This document shows positions 20,910 to 32,433 of a DNA stretch of 64,000 nt, in pieces. Source of the DNA: Schistocerca nitens. Its lineage: Eukaryota; Arthropoda; Insecta; Orthoptera; Acrididae. The DNA lies in assembly GCF_023898315.1 (NCBI RefSeq), contig NC_064617.1, positions 716,923,202 through 716,987,201 on the forward strand. The letters run 5' to 3'. How positions within the stretch are numbered: the stretch's first letter is position 1; each line of letters begins with the position of its first letter. Made by a program: the position numbers and the translations under genes. The notes under the pieces were generated by a model. The model was not told where the DNA came from, made no database searches, and was given only the letters and a program-made list of their open reading frames with translations.

Positions 20910-22130
20910 TTCATCTTCATCTACCTCCTCTTCTATAATATTGTCCTCAAGAACATCATCCCTGTATAGACCCTCTATATACTCCTTCTACCTTTCTGCT
21001 TTCCCTTCTTTGCTTAGAACTGGGTTTCCATCTGAGCTCTTGATTTTCATACAAGTCTTCCTCTTTTCTCCAAAGGTCTCCTGTAGGTTTCCTGTAGGCA
21101 GTATCTATCTTACCCCTAGTGATTTAAGCTTCTACATCCTTACATTTGTCCTCTAGCCATCCCTGCTTAGCCATTTTGCACTTCCTGTCAATCTCATTTT
21201 TGAGACATTTGTATTCCTTTTTGCCTGTTTCATTATTTTCTCCTTTCATCAATTAAATTCAATATTTCTTCTGTTACCCAGCAGTTTCTTCAGTTTTAAT
21301 CTACAGTTCATAACCAATAGATTGTGGTCAGAGTCCACATCTGCCCCTGGAAATGTCTTATAATTTAAAACCTGGTTCCTAAATCTCTGTCTTACCATTA
21401 TATAATCTGTCTGAAACCTGTCAGTATATCCAGGGTTCTTCCATGTATAAAACCTTCTTTTATGATTTTTGAACCAAGTGTTATCCATGATTAAGTTGTA
21501 CTCTGTACAGAATTCTACCAGGCGGCTTCTTCTTTCATTTCTTACACCCAATCCATATTCACCTACTACGTTTCCTTCTCTCACTTTTCCTACTGCCGAA
21601 TTCCAGTCACCCGTGACTATTAAATTTTCGTCTCCCTTCAGTATCTGAATAATTTCTTTTATTTCATCATACATTTCTTCAATTTCTTTGTCATCTGCAG
21701 AGCTAGTTGGCATATAAACTTGTACTACTGTAGTAGGTGTCGGCTTCGTGTCTATTTTGGCCACAATAATGCGTTCTCTATGCTGTTTGTAGTAGCTTAC
21801 CCACACTCCTATTTTTTTATTCATTATTAAACCTACTCCTGCATTACCCCTATTTGATTTTGTATCTACGTATAACCCTGTATTCACCTGACCAAAATCT
21901 TGTTCCTCCTGCCACCGAAATTCACTAATTCTCACTATATCTAACTTTAACCTATCCATTTCCCTTTTTAAATTTTCTAACCTACCTGCCCGATTAAGGG
22001 ATCTGACATTCCACACGCCAGTTTTCTTTCTCCTGATAACGATGTACTCTTGAGTAGTCCCCGCCCGGAGATCTGAATGGGGGGCTATTTTACCTCCGGA
22101 ATATTTTACCCAAGAGGACGCCATCATCAT
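20910..22130 (-). pseudogene. RTE LINE apurinic-type endonuclease, deleted
   Basis: The frame at 21249-22130 encodes the N-terminal endonuclease: VWNVRSLNRAGRLENLKREM, RISEFRWQEEQDF with the catalytic-type glutamate, VTGDWNSAVGK and DSDHNLLVMNCRL with the SDH triad end. The ORF begins MMMASSWVKYSGGK, which may be the true start. It stops at 21249 after a deletion that removes the linker between endonuclease and RT; fragments of the linker remain down to 20910. Confidence 0.85.
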
Positions 22131-22437
22131 TTAATCATACAGTAAAGCTGCATGCCCTCGGGAAAAATTATGGCTGTAGTTTCCCCTTGCTTTCAGCCGT
22201 TCGCAGTACCAAAACAGCAAGGCCGTTTTGGTTAGTGTTACAGGACCAGATCAGTCAATCATCCAGACTGTTGCCCCTGCAACTACTGAAAAGGCTGCTG
22301 CCCCTCTTCAGGAATCACACGTTTGTCTGGCCTCTCAACAGACACCCCTCCGTTGAGGTTGCACCTACTGTACGGCTATCTGTATCATTGAGGCACTCAA
22401 GCCTCCCCACCAAGGCCAAGGTCCGTGGTTCATGAGG

Positions 22438-23109
22438 GGGACTTGGGTATTCAGAACTTACAAAAAACAAATCAATACTAGTTACCTTACACAGTTAGTA
22501 TTATTTTTCTTCTCAACAGAGTAATAAAAATAAATAGTGAACATTGGTTTCTTTGCTATACAGAAAATAATAAACTGACAAAAAATTGATAAGGTATATT
22601 AGAATGAATTGTTTCATTTTTGCCCCTTAATTGTGTTGCAACCTGTTATTTTGTGTGCAAACAGCATTAATAGTTCAAAAATGTTCTGATGTTGTTCAAG
22701 GTACACAATGTAGTTCAAAAAGTCAGGCTCTACATTCCAAGTAGACTAGCAGGTACATAGTAATTGAATTATACAGCCACAACATTTTCAATTTTCTGTC
22801 TTCCGAGTAAGATATTTGTTTACGTTTCATTTAAATTCAGAGTGAGCTAAATATCAAAGGCTAATATCATACAAGCACTAATAGTAGCTGATAAATAATG
22901 TAGCATACACAGAATAGTTCTGATCACTGCTTTACTATGCTCAGATAATCTTTGGGTCAGTTTTTGTTCAACATTTATTTCATTTCCCTGAAATATTTTG
23001 CTTGAGATGTTGATTAAATAAGTCTCTCTGTTGCTGTTAGCATATGATTATATCAAGAGCATACTCTCACATCACTCATAGAAATATTCTAAACTAATTT
23101 ATGTTTCAG
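22438..23109. other. Unassigned sequence upstream of host exons
   Basis: AT-rich; ends in the splice acceptor tttatgtttcag before 23110. No repeat family recognised. Probably intron. Confidence 0.4.
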
Positions 23110-23251
23110 GTTCATAAGACTGTTATTGATCTATCAGCAGGTGATACTGGAAGCGACTACTGTGAGCCTCCAACTGACATGGATTCTGGTGAGGAAAGCT
23201 CACCATGTCACCGATCTAGCAACAAAAACAAAAGTTCTTCAGATATTAAGT
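23110..23251 (+). CDS. Host gene exon A (unidentified protein)
   Basis: A 142-nt internal exon bounded by acceptor tttatgtttcag and donor gtatgt. It encodes 47 residues beginning VHKTVIDLSAGDTGSD and continuing through YCEPPTDMDSGEESSPC to a Ser/Asn/Lys-rich SSNKNKSSSDIK, an acidic then polar stretch suggesting a disordered region. It ends in phase 1 (one base, T, carried over). The alternative donor gtgtat two bases earlier would put a stop in the next exon, so gtatgt is chosen. Codon use and the lack of any retroelement motif set it apart from the surrounding repeats. Protein family not recognised. Confidence 0.7.
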
Positions 23252-23360
23252 GTATGTGTTATTTTAACATGATTTGTTACATTTTAAATAGTTCAACAAA
23301 TGCCATTCAGCATCTAAGTACAGTAATAGAGAATTAACCTGCAGTTTTCTCTGATTACAG

Positions 23361-23419
23361 TTGTCAAATATGGGGAAAGACTTGATATGCCTCCAGAACT
23401 AATTGTAACTCCTGCACAG
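23361..23419 (+). CDS. Host gene exon B (unidentified protein)
   Basis: A 59-nt exon between acceptor ctctgattacag and donor gtattt. With the carried-over T it reads FVKYGERLDMPPELIVTPAQ and ends in phase 0. The preceding intron is only 109 bp. Phase agreement with both neighbouring exons is the main evidence that this is a real spliced gene. Confidence 0.7.
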
Positions 23420-23476
23420 GTATTTTAATTCCTATTCTCTTGTCTAAAATCATGAGGCTGTTAAAACTCATTTACA

Positions 23477-23619
23477 GTAATATATAATGAAAAGGATAGA
23501 TTGCTACTCACCATATAGAGATGTTGATTCGAGACAGGCACAACGAAAAGATCACCACTGTCTCTAACCACTAAAGCCACACTGCACCTCAGCTGCCAGA
23601 GACAGTAGTCGCGTGTGTG

Positions 23620-23701
<82 letters not shown>

Positions 23702-23863
23702 TGTGTTTCCACATTAGAAGAAGACCTTTTGGTTGAAAGCTTAAATGTATAGCAGTCATTTTGTTGTGCCTGTCTGCAACTCAGCAACTCCTCTGTTCGG
23801 TGAATAACAATCTATCCTTTTCATAATATTGTTGTTATTCCATCCTGGATTTTCCACTGTTTG
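23477..23863. mobile_element. Palindromic Penelope-ended element inside a host intron
   Basis: A 387-bp insertion flanked by AAACTCATTTACA (23464-23476) and AAACTTATTTACA (23864-23876), a 13-bp target duplication with one mismatch. The left arm (atgaaaaggatagattgcta) pairs with the right arm (caatctatccttttcat), and the right end ttccatcctggattttccac is the Penelope-like 3' terminus. The interior carries a TG tract of about 80 bp (23615-23697) and the ttggttgaaagcttaaatg motif. It ends 24 bp before the next host exon. Confidence 0.85.
23615..23697. repeat. TG microsatellite
   Basis: About 40 TG units inside the palindromic element; the equivalent position in the other Penelope-derived copies is also TG/CA-rich, so the tract is an expansion of element sequence. 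Confidence 0.95.
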
Positions 23864-23887
23864 AAACTTATTTACATGTATTTGTAG

Positions 23888-23939
23888 TTTCAGATAAGTG
23901 AGACACCTATGGCCATGGACATCACAGAGAGATTAACTG
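23888..23939 (+). CDS. Host gene exon C (unidentified protein)
   Basis: A 52-nt exon between acceptor tgtatttgtag and donor gtgagt. It reads FQISETPMAMDITERLT plus one base (phase 1) and follows exon B in phase 0. A second AG six bases downstream (tttcag) would also keep the frame and drop two residues. The acceptor region lies 11 bp beyond the target duplication of a mobile element. Confidence 0.7.
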
Positions 23940-24287
23940 GTGAGTGAAAACATGGAACACAGTTATAATTACTTTCTCATTTAAAATAAAAATTAGTATT
24001 GATAAATAATCATCCATGAAATATCATTTGGAATCATATAAATGCAATGAATTGAAACAAATAGTAGCCCAAGAAAAGAAATTATGCTGGAGCTCTTCTT
24101 TCCATAGTACGTGTTCCATTAAGTGAAACACAAAAGAATATTTTTTATGTTGATGCAGGAAAGAAATGTTCCAATAATTCCGATAAAAGATCTGTTGAAA
24201 GGATTGCTATAAAAACAACTGTCAAGAACTTATGATTTTAAATAGTGTGTTGGCTTTGTATTAATTATGAAATCACATAGATGTAGG

Positions 24288-25980
24288 ACTATTTTTGATT
24301 ATAAATCAATCTTTCAAGCAGGGCTACTCTCCAGGCTATTTAAAATATGCTGAATTACTAACTCTCTTCAAAAAAGGTGATGCAGGGAAAATTGAAAGTT
24401 ATAGGTCAATTTCTCTACTCTCATGCTTTGAAAAAATATTAGAAACTATTATGAAAGATAGGCTAATGAATTATTTAAATAAATACAACTCACTGTCTAT
24501 TGAACAGTTTGGATTTCGATCAGGAAAAGCACAGAATCAGCAACAGCACACCTCACAAAACACATTCTAGAAGCATTAGATAAAGGGAACTACACAACAG
24601 GTATATTTCTTGATCTAACCAAAGCATTTGATACAGTAGGCCACAACATATTGTTAAATAAGTTAGTTGAACTGGGAATAAGGGGGCTTGTGAAAAAGTG
24701 GTTCCAGTCATATCTAAAAAATAGAAGACAGATAACTGAAATCTCACATATTTCAAGTTGCTCAAACTATATTGTAAAGTATACTTCAGACCCGAATTAT
24801 GTAAATATAGGTGTCCCACAGGGTAGTGTCCTTTGCCCAATACTATTCCTCATTTACATAAATGACTTCCCACAGAGCATCAAGCATGGACAAATAATAT
24901 TGTTTGCAGATGACTCAAATGTTCTAATCAGTGACAAATCACCAGATGCACTGAAAGAAAAAGCCAAACAAACACTAAACAGCGTACATGAGTGGGCATC
25001 CAATAATAAACTAACACTAAATTTTAAAAAAACAAATGCTGTTAACTTCTATGTCTGCAAAAAACCACACTATAACAACTTTAAGTTAAACGATGAAACT
25101 ATAGAATGTGTAGGCTACACAAAATGTCTTGGTATGCATGTTGACAGTCAGTTAAAGTGGGAAGAACATATTAAAATACTTAGTAACAGAATCGCTACAG
25201 CATGCTATGCTCTTAGAATTCTGACTGCAGTGTGTGATACTACATGTGTCAGATCTGTATATTTTTCTTATATCCACTCTGTTATTGCCTATGGAATAAC
25301 ATTTTGGGGAGTCAACAGTAAAAATATGCAAATAGTTTTCAAATTATAGAAAAGAGCAATTCGTATAATAACCAAGAGTGGCAATAGGGCTCACTGCCTT
25401 GAACATTTCCAAAAGCTGGAAATCCTAACTGTCCCCTGTGAATACATTTTTCAAATATTATGTATGTAAAAAAAATATTGACTGCTATATGAAAAATTCT
25501 TTAATACACAGCTATGAAACTAGAAAGCAATACAATCTGCATCTAGAGAGGAAAAATAAAGTTAAAACTCAGCAGAGCTTGTTGTACAATGCCATTAAAT
25601 TATATAATAAATTACTCCAAAATATAAAAGATATTGACACAATTGGACAGTTCAAAACAAAACTAAAAAATTTTTTATTAAATAAAAGTTATTACGCAGT
25701 AGCGGAGTATCTGAATTAAAACATGTAGTGTAATTAAAGTACCCTGCATTGTAATACATGAGGAAATAATTATAATATGAAATCCAGAATTGTACATTAC
25801 TATAAGAAAATTACATAAGGATATAAAACTAATGTAAGATACCTCAAAAATGTGTGTAAATACTAATTTTATGTGTATAAATTGTAGGTATATTGTATTG
25901 TATATGATTTTGCTGAAGAAATCCACACAATGTAAATTACATGGATTAATAAAGAAATCAATCAATCAATCAATATAAAA
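24288..25980 (+). mobile_element. CR1/jockey-like LINE, 5'-truncated, in host intron
   Basis: Plus-strand LINE 3' part with tail of AATC repeats (about 25956-25972). It begins inside the RT. Frames 24295-24570, 24651-25349 and 25438-25719 follow one another with a frameshift near 24560 and a stop at 25347-25349. The 3' untranslated stretch runs from 25720 to the tail. Confidence 0.85.
24295..25719 (+). pseudogene. LINE reverse transcriptase fragment
   Basis: RT motifs in order: YLKYAELLTLFKKGDAGKIE and YRSISLLSCFEKILETIM (24340-24450), FLDLTKAFDTVGHNILLNKL with the motif-A aspartate (24605-24665, partly in a different frame), IGVPQGSVLCPILFLIYIND (24808), ILFADDSNVLI with catalytic FADD (24897), and CLGMHVDSQLKWEEHI. 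The C-terminal IHSVIAYGITFWG block is the usual end of CR1/jockey RTs, followed by a thumb-like tail. It is related to, but clearly distinct from, the LINE at 57.6-62.5 kb. Confidence 0.85.
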
Positions 25981-26342
25981 CATGCACACATACTATAATC
26001 ATGTAGAGATATAGGGAATAACCAATTTCCTAATCATATTAGTAAACTTTTCTCACATCACTTCAGCTGTCATCTCATCAGCTGTGTGTCTGACAATACC
26101 TGAGACAGAATATACAGTTAAACAGTAATAGATAAAGCACCATAACACTTTATTTGAATACACAGTTTGATTTATTAGAAAAGGTCTTACAACGCATCCA
26201 TGGTTGAATTATATGTCTCTTTATTGGTGGTTCCAATATCTGTGTGTATACAGTGTCTGTATCTTCACATTACAATGTCCTTCAGGCATGCATGCAAGTC
26301 TTCAGGAAGAGACACTGTTCTGACAATTGCAGCTGGGATAAA

Positions 26343-26745
26343 TACTCAAATGGATTTTTATTTTGTGAATTTGGATTGACATGAGCTGTTTGCAACACAT
26401 GAAAATTTGTGTCAGACCAGGACTCGAATCTGGATTTGCGACTTATCTGGCACCGATCCAAAATTCCATATGTCACAGAGTCCACCACCATTATGCTCAC
26501 ACATTTCATGATTTACACACAGGGAAAGAGATGTACTCTATCACCAGCAGTGAACATAATGGTGGTAGTGGACTCTGTGACACAGAAGTTTGGATCAATG
26601 CTAGAGGAGTTCCTGGATAGTTGAAGTGGATAATGTTACTGCTCACAGTAAGCAGGAAATCCAGGATTGACTCCTGATCTGGCAGAAAATTTCATATGTC
26701 TCAAACAGCTGCTGTCTATCCAGATTCACAAAATGTGAATCTGTT
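26343..26745. mobile_element. Fold-back tRNA-SINE-like palindrome
   Basis: The outer arms 26345-26455 and 26655-26745 are inverted copies of a tRNA-like SINE end: on the minus strand the left arm reads gattcgagtcctggtctgac, a B-box-like word, and the right arm has the matching ggattgactcctgatctggc. Inner arms tgtcacagagtccaccacca (26470) and tggtagtggactctgtgaca (26563) also pair. This is the same head-to-head architecture as at 16256-16576, from a different SINE family and more diverged. Confidence 0.65.
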
Positions 26746-26906
26746 TCATCATATGCCTCTCTAATGACTAGTTTCTAAGCTTTAAAATGTCATCTGTATT
26801 CTACAGGCATGGTGAGACTATGTAACCATTTACCTCAGAATACGTATGTCATTTCTGTGCTGTCCATCACAGAGGGATGGAACTTGAAACTGATTTTTTG
26901 TTGTAG

Positions 26907-26945
26907 TGGAGAATTTTTTACCGGCTCAGAAGCCAAACACATACA
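26907..26945 (+). CDS. Host gene exon D (probable)
   Basis: A 39-nt open segment with acceptor gattttttgttgtag and donor gtaagg. Joined to exon C in phase it reads VENFLPAQKPNTY and leaves one base over. Good splice sites and matching phase support it; its small size and the 3-kb intron make it less certain than the first three. Confidence 0.5.
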
Positions 26946-27339
26946 GTAAGGTTCTAGTGTGCAGCAAAAATATATGTTCATGTAGCTGTCCTAGTAACTA
27001 CTTAAGTGTAGAGATGTGACAGATGATAGTGACATAGTGACAAGGAATGTATAATCTCACAAAATATATTCTTTGTTATCAAGAAGTAAGAAGAAGTTTG
27101 AGAAAATACTATCCTGTAATACATGCAATAAATTTGAATGTATGGTCAGTATACCTTAGAATGGCTACATAGTAAGATCTTTGCTTTTAAAACATCAGCA
27201 TAAAAATCAGGTTGCTAAGTTTACAAAATTGAAAGACAGTGGAGTATTCCATTACGATTGTTCCATAAAATCTTTGGCTTCACCAAGAATTTTGACTTCT
27301 GGAGACATGATGGATTACCATGGACTGTCATGCGAATAC
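26946..27339. other. Unassigned intronic-type sequence
   Basis: No repeat or exon recognised. Confidence 0.35.
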
Positions 27340-28080
27340 CTAAGGCTATATCTGTAAAAGCGTTTAGATCATACACTAGCTGTGCTGTAATTTTGGCACA
27401 ACATTTTATGTGGATGTGACAGGTAACCAGCTGACCACCTAAATGAAAGGCCACTGCCAAATTGTGAGCACTCAGTGGTGGCACACATGGCTGAGCACAA
27501 CATGCTGATTTCAGTAGCTGCTGCACATCCCATACCATCTGTAGCCTTCCCCCCAACACCAACTTCTCTGAGTTACATAGACAGGAAATGTTTTTACTAC
27601 AGACCATTCAATCTCATAATTCTCCTGCTCACAATCTCAGCTAGTCCCTGTTCCACACCAACCTCACACCTCCTCTTCCCTCTTCCTTTGTTCTATGTCT
27701 ACACAACCCCCTTCCAATCCATTCTTACATTTCATTTTCCATTGTTCACAACTCCCTGTGTCAGTGACCAAAATGATTCACAGGTGCCACATTCCTATCC
27801 CCTCATCTCCTGTCTCTCCCTGTCAGCCACTGTTCACCCTTCCCCTATTCTCCTTCCCATTCCTCACATCCTTTTCCCCCTCACCCATTCCACCCAATAC
27901 AACCCCTCATCCCAGTTGAGCTGCAGTGTTATCACGATGCAGTCAGCAAGGGCAATTCAACTGTGCAGGTGCCTGTGTACTCTGTAGCTCTGAATAAGGA
28001 TTCATCAGATAGTTGGCATCATTCTCTGTTTTTCCCTGTCAACAACTGAGCACCTCAGTTACAGATCAATAGAGAGATAA
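27340..28080 (+). mobile_element. Penelope-like element 3' remnant
   Basis: Plus-strand sequence aligns with the GIY-YIG-proximal part of the Penelope-like copies at 49.1 and 53.3 kb: a tgtgctgtaattttggcacaacattttatg segment (cysteine-rich, GIY-YIG-like), then ccccaacaccaacttctctgagtt, a long C/T-rich stretch with few purines, and a degraded gaaggattcatcagatag 3' end. Several stops; no functional domain remains. Confidence 0.7.
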
Positions 28081-29639
28081 ATAAATAAAGTACCAGAGAA
28101 TAAGAAATAGCCCACTGGCTTATGCAGGATAGGTATTTTAAGTGGTGCCTATTTTACAAGGACAAAATCAATTGTAAAGGCATGGTAGTGAAATAATTGA
28201 GAGTATACAGTTTAGAATGTCATAAACTGAAGAAGCCTAGTGAGTTACAACAAGTGGATGATAAGAAAATAATGTTGAAAAATACAGTAGGACCACAGAA
28301 AAGACAGATGTGACGTGGAAGAAGAGGAAAATGAGAACTTTCACAAACATACCAAAAGCGTTATGGATCCAATGTATAAGTAAAAGTTTGAATTCTTTGG
28401 GTGTTTGATGTGCATGAACAAAGGTTGGCCAGGAAGGTTTTTTAGTGTGTCATAGATTTAAAGATAACAAAAAAGTCAAAAGGAGAACCATACAATTTCT
28501 GATCCATAACAAACAAAGTATAAAAATTGAATTGTCACCTGCAAAAATCAGGGCAAAATGTCAAATCCACAATGATATCATCCAAGTAACATAAGAAGAT
28601 AGGAAGTGAAAGAGCATATCTCTGGACAGAGTGGAGAGGATGACAGAAAACCTGAAGTTCTACACAAGCAGAATCAAAATGTCGTGCATATGAACAACAG
28701 CAAACATATTTGTATTGGAAATGAATGAGAAGCAACTGATAGAGGGTGAAGTGTGAAATTGCTGTAATTCAATTTCTATTTGAATTTGGAAGCCTTTTCT
28801 GTCTTCCTCTCTCCCTCCAATAAAATGCTACCCTGGAGGGGAAGTAAGAAAGGGGAAAAGATCAGGAATGTTAAAACTGAAGAAGGAAAGGGGACAGTTA
28901 CTAATACCTGCCCCCACCATAGGACCTCCTCTGCAGGGAGAGGCAACTGATTGGCCATCCTGTAGAATGGAGACTGACAGACATCCTCTCCAAAGCACAA
29001 AAAATAGGCTCCAACACCATAGTAGGGGAATCCTAAGAAGAGTTATGAAATGCTCATGCTAACTTCAGCCCAACATTTAAATCTGGGTAAAAATGAAGCG
29101 AGTAATTAGACGCTCCATTTAGTCAACAAATCTACTATATTAATGCAGTTGATGAAACCAAATATAGGCCCATCCACTTAACTTATATTTAAAACAATAA
29201 AGGAAATTCCTGTATGGAACAATACATAAAATAAAGGAACAATGGCCACTCACATGTAGCGATACAGGACACTAATGTGTAGTGGATAACTACATGTAAC
29301 AGAAAAGACTGGCTAAACACCATCTAAAGTATAAAAATCCATAATACTACTCAGAAAATCAAAAAAGTTCAAATTTATTTTGCACAATGAGTTAGTGTAC
29401 CACCCTCTCCCAAATAGGACATACCCCAACTTAATAAACTACAACATATTAAACCCCACTATAAACAGAAAAAGACACTCAATAAGCTTAATTTAAAATC
29501 TTGTCAGGAATTGAGAACTCAATGAGAATTACGTCTCCCACCTTGCATTGTGTTGGACTACCATGTTCACAACTTTTCTTCTATTTTTCTCCCTTTTTAA
29601 TATAATCAATACTAATGTTTATGGCCTTTACCTATGTGT
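28081..29639. other. Unassigned sequence
   Basis: No exon, RNA or repeat family recognised in 1.5 kb. Contains moderately purine-rich tracts near 28800-28900. Confidence 0.35.
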
Positions 29640-30833
29640 CAGCCATATCCAGAGGCAAATCTTTCTTTCTCTCACATCCTTCTGTAGCATCACATCTCAA
29701 TAGCCTTGATTGTCTTCTTTTTGAGTTTTCCCATGGTCCATGATACACTACCATACGATGCTGTGCTCCAAATGTAAATTCTCAAATATTTATTTCTCAA
29801 ATTAAGGCATGTGCCTGGTATTAGCATACTGCATTTGACCCCTTGCTTTGTCCATCATGTGGTACTTTGCTCCCATGGTAGCAGAATTCCTTAATTTTGT
29901 CTACTTCATGGTGGCCAATTTTTATATTAATCTTCACTAATTCATTTCTACTACTCATTACTTTTCCTTTTCTTTGGTTTACTCTCAATTCATATCTGTA
30001 CTCAGTATATTTTTCATTTTATTTAGCTGGTCCTTCAATTATTCTTAACTTTCACTGCAGATACCAAATGTCATCAGCAAATTTTATCATTGATATCCTT
30101 CCACCGCAAATTTTGATACCATTCTTGAACCTTTGTTTTATTTCTGTCATTCATACTGAACAGTAGGGGGGAAATGTTCATCTGAGCCTTGCACCTTTTT
30201 TGAACTGAGTGCTTCATTCTTGGTCTTCTATTCTTATCTTTCTTTCTAGGTTCTTGTACATATTGTATATTATGCATCTTTCCCTGTAGCTTACTCGTAT
30301 TTTTCTCAGAATTTTGAACATCTTTCACCATTTTACATTGACAAATGCTTCTTCTTGGTTGACAAATCCTGTGAATGTGGCTTGATTTTCCTTAAGTCTT
30401 GTTTCCATTATCAGGCACAATGTCAGATCAGCATCTCTGCTGCCTTTGTGTTCCGGAATGCCAAACTGATCATCATGTGACAGACGCTCAATTTTCTTCT
30501 CCATTCTTCTGTGTGTTACTCTTATCAGCAACTTGCATCAGATGTTAAGCTGATTATGTGGTAGTTCTGACACTTACATGCAATTCTTGTCTTCAGGATT
30601 GTGTAAATAATAATTTTATGACACTCAGTGGTGTAAGTCTCCTGTATCATAGATTCTACACACTGATTTGGATAGTAATTTGGTTGCCACTTTTCCCAAT
30701 TATTTTAGAAAGTATGAGGAGATGCTACTATTCCTTCACCTTTATTTATTCCAAGTCTTCCAGGACTCTGTCAGATTCTAATTTGAATCCTACATCCTAT
30801 ACTGGTTTTCTTTCTTGAATCTTTTGTCGATAG

Positions 30834-30879
30834 CAGGTGCAGTCCATTCTGTGAAAAGGCAACAAACTCAGAAAAAGAT
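30834..30879 (+). other. Candidate host exon E with NAGNAG acceptor (uncertain)
   Basis: A long pyrimidine tract and tagcag precede an open 46- or 43-nt segment that ends at a strong donor, gtaagt. Either AG keeps the frame after exon D and gives AVHSVKRQQTQKK. The segment however lies inside the 0.5-kb interruption of an old RTE copy, which is an unexpected place for a conserved exon, so this may be chance or an exonised insertion. Confidence 0.3.
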
Positions 30880-31369
30880 GTAAGTGTGATCTCTTTTTCA
30901 TTGCTGCTGCATAAAAAATAGTCACCTTTTCTTCCTAATGTGTATTAAAATTTACTAAAATCAGTGTTATGAATTAAAAAGTCTTATTCCATTTGTGATA
31001 ACTTCCTGTAATCAATCCAGAAAAGCAATTAACAATAAATTATTGTTAACAAAAGAACAGTATCTGTGCAGTATTGTGAAGCTCATCCTCCTGACATCTT
31101 CAGGCTGTACATCAAGTGCAATAGTGGTCAGTCTGTGATACACAGCAGATGAACTCCAGACAGCCATGACACTTGCTAAATAGTAGTCCATTAAAGCAAA
31201 GCATACCCAAACTTGACATTATCTTTGATTGCACCAGCAGCATGAGTATAAACACTAATGTCACTATTGATGATAATACAGTCCTATAATTTTTCCAAAT
31301 TGACACCCATTTCTTCTTCTCCTGTGTCATCGGGCATTTCCTCCCCTTGTAGAGGCCTTCAGTGTACAC

Positions 31370-31561
31370 TTACCACCCATCCGCTCCCATCTTTGCCTTT
31401 GATAATGGAGTTACCTTTGGACTCTTGATATTGACATCCATGTTGTTAATTCCAGTTAAGGTTACTTTCCACCCATGTTCTCACATCTTTGCCTTTGATA
31501 ATGGAGTTACCATTGTAGTCTTGATGTTGACATCCATGTTGTTAATTTTAGTTAATGTTAT
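31370..31561. repeat. Tandem duplication, 96-bp period
   Basis: Two adjacent units share ctttgcctttgataatggag starting at 31391 and 31487, and ttgacatccatgttgttaat. They differ at roughly a tenth of positions. The duplication lies in the endonuclease-RT linker region of the old RTE copy. Confidence 0.85.
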
Positions 31562-32433
31562 TTTGACTTTTCTATATGCTGAATAAATTTTCATGATGAC
31601 CATTTCTGTTTCAGTTTGTTCACATTTTCTTTCTTTCATTTATCAGATAAATTATTTCTTCTGTTAACCAAGATTTCTTCAGGGCTACCTTCCTTATATC
31701 CATGTTTGTCTGTCCAACTTCTGTGATTTTTGTTTTTAGAGATGTCCATTTCTCTTCACCTGAAATGTCTGCTGTGGTAATCATTATCGCTTTATAGAAT
31801 GTCAGACACATCTTATCACTCCTCAGTACTTTAGTACCAAACTTTTTTGCACATTGATTCTTCTGGTTTATTTTCTTAAATTTCAGTCTACTCTTTATCA
31901 CTACTGAATTGTGATCAGAGTCTATATCTGCTTGTAGATATATCTTAACATCCAGTATCTGATTTCAGAATCTCTGGCTGACTGTGATGTAATCCACTTC
32001 TTATGTTTCCATACCTCCAGGCCTTTTCCAAGTATAACTCTTCCTCTTGTGGTTCTTGAACACTGTGTTGAAATTTATAGCAGATCTCAATTAATTTGTA
32101 TCCTCTCTCATTCCTACTGCTACTGAGCCCTTATACACGCATAACTCCATTTTCTATTCCATCTTTAATTACAATGTCCTAGTGGCCCATGTTTATTAGA
32201 TTGTCACCTCCTTTTACACACTGAATTATGCATCAGTATCATCGTACACTTTCTATATCCTCATCTTTTGCTTGTGAGGTCAGTATGTATACCTGGCTAT
32301 TGTTCTGCATGTTTGTTTGCTGTTAATTCTAATGAGAACAGCTGTACCACTGAACTGTTCACAGTAACTCACCCTCAACCTGTCCAGCGGTAGAAAGTGT
32401 TGGTAGGAAAATAATGGCTGCAGTAGGCTAATA

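Larger units (their letters stand above)
19384..22437 (-). mobile_element. RTE-type LINE, nearly full length, inactive
   Basis: Minus-strand copy that starts at the 5' untranslated region (22437 downward: accacggaccttggccttgg) and ends with the ACAAC-type short repeat tail (19384-19397 on the plus strand as ttgttgttgttgtg). A microsatellite-like tail rather than poly(A) is typical of RTE elements. Compared with the copy at 37.2-40.0 kb it lacks about 220 bp near 21281 and 14 bp near 21233, and it carries several frameshifts in the RT part. Confidence 0.9.
29640..32390 (-). mobile_element. Old RTE-type LINE with 0.5-kb interruption
   Basis: A strongly diverged minus-strand RTE copy. Recognisable parts: RRMEKKIERLSHDDQFGIPE (30325-30531, matching RRMEKLVEADLGEDQFGFCR of the copy at 38.4 kb), EEAFVNVKW in place of EKAFDNVNW, MYTEGLYKG at 31350, LTEEIIYLINERKKM at 31620-31670 and the endonuclease region to about 32390. 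Between about 30790 and 31290 there are some 500 bp with no RTE similarity, although the RTE sequences on either side are almost contiguous in element coordinates. All domains are inactivated. Confidence 0.7.

Noticed and set aside
23461..23787. Histidine/threonine-repeat protein
   Set aside because: Translation of the TG/CA microsatellite.
26811..26818. Tiny exon after ttctacag
   Set aside because: Only about five nucleotides before a gtgaga donor; no way to support it from sequence.
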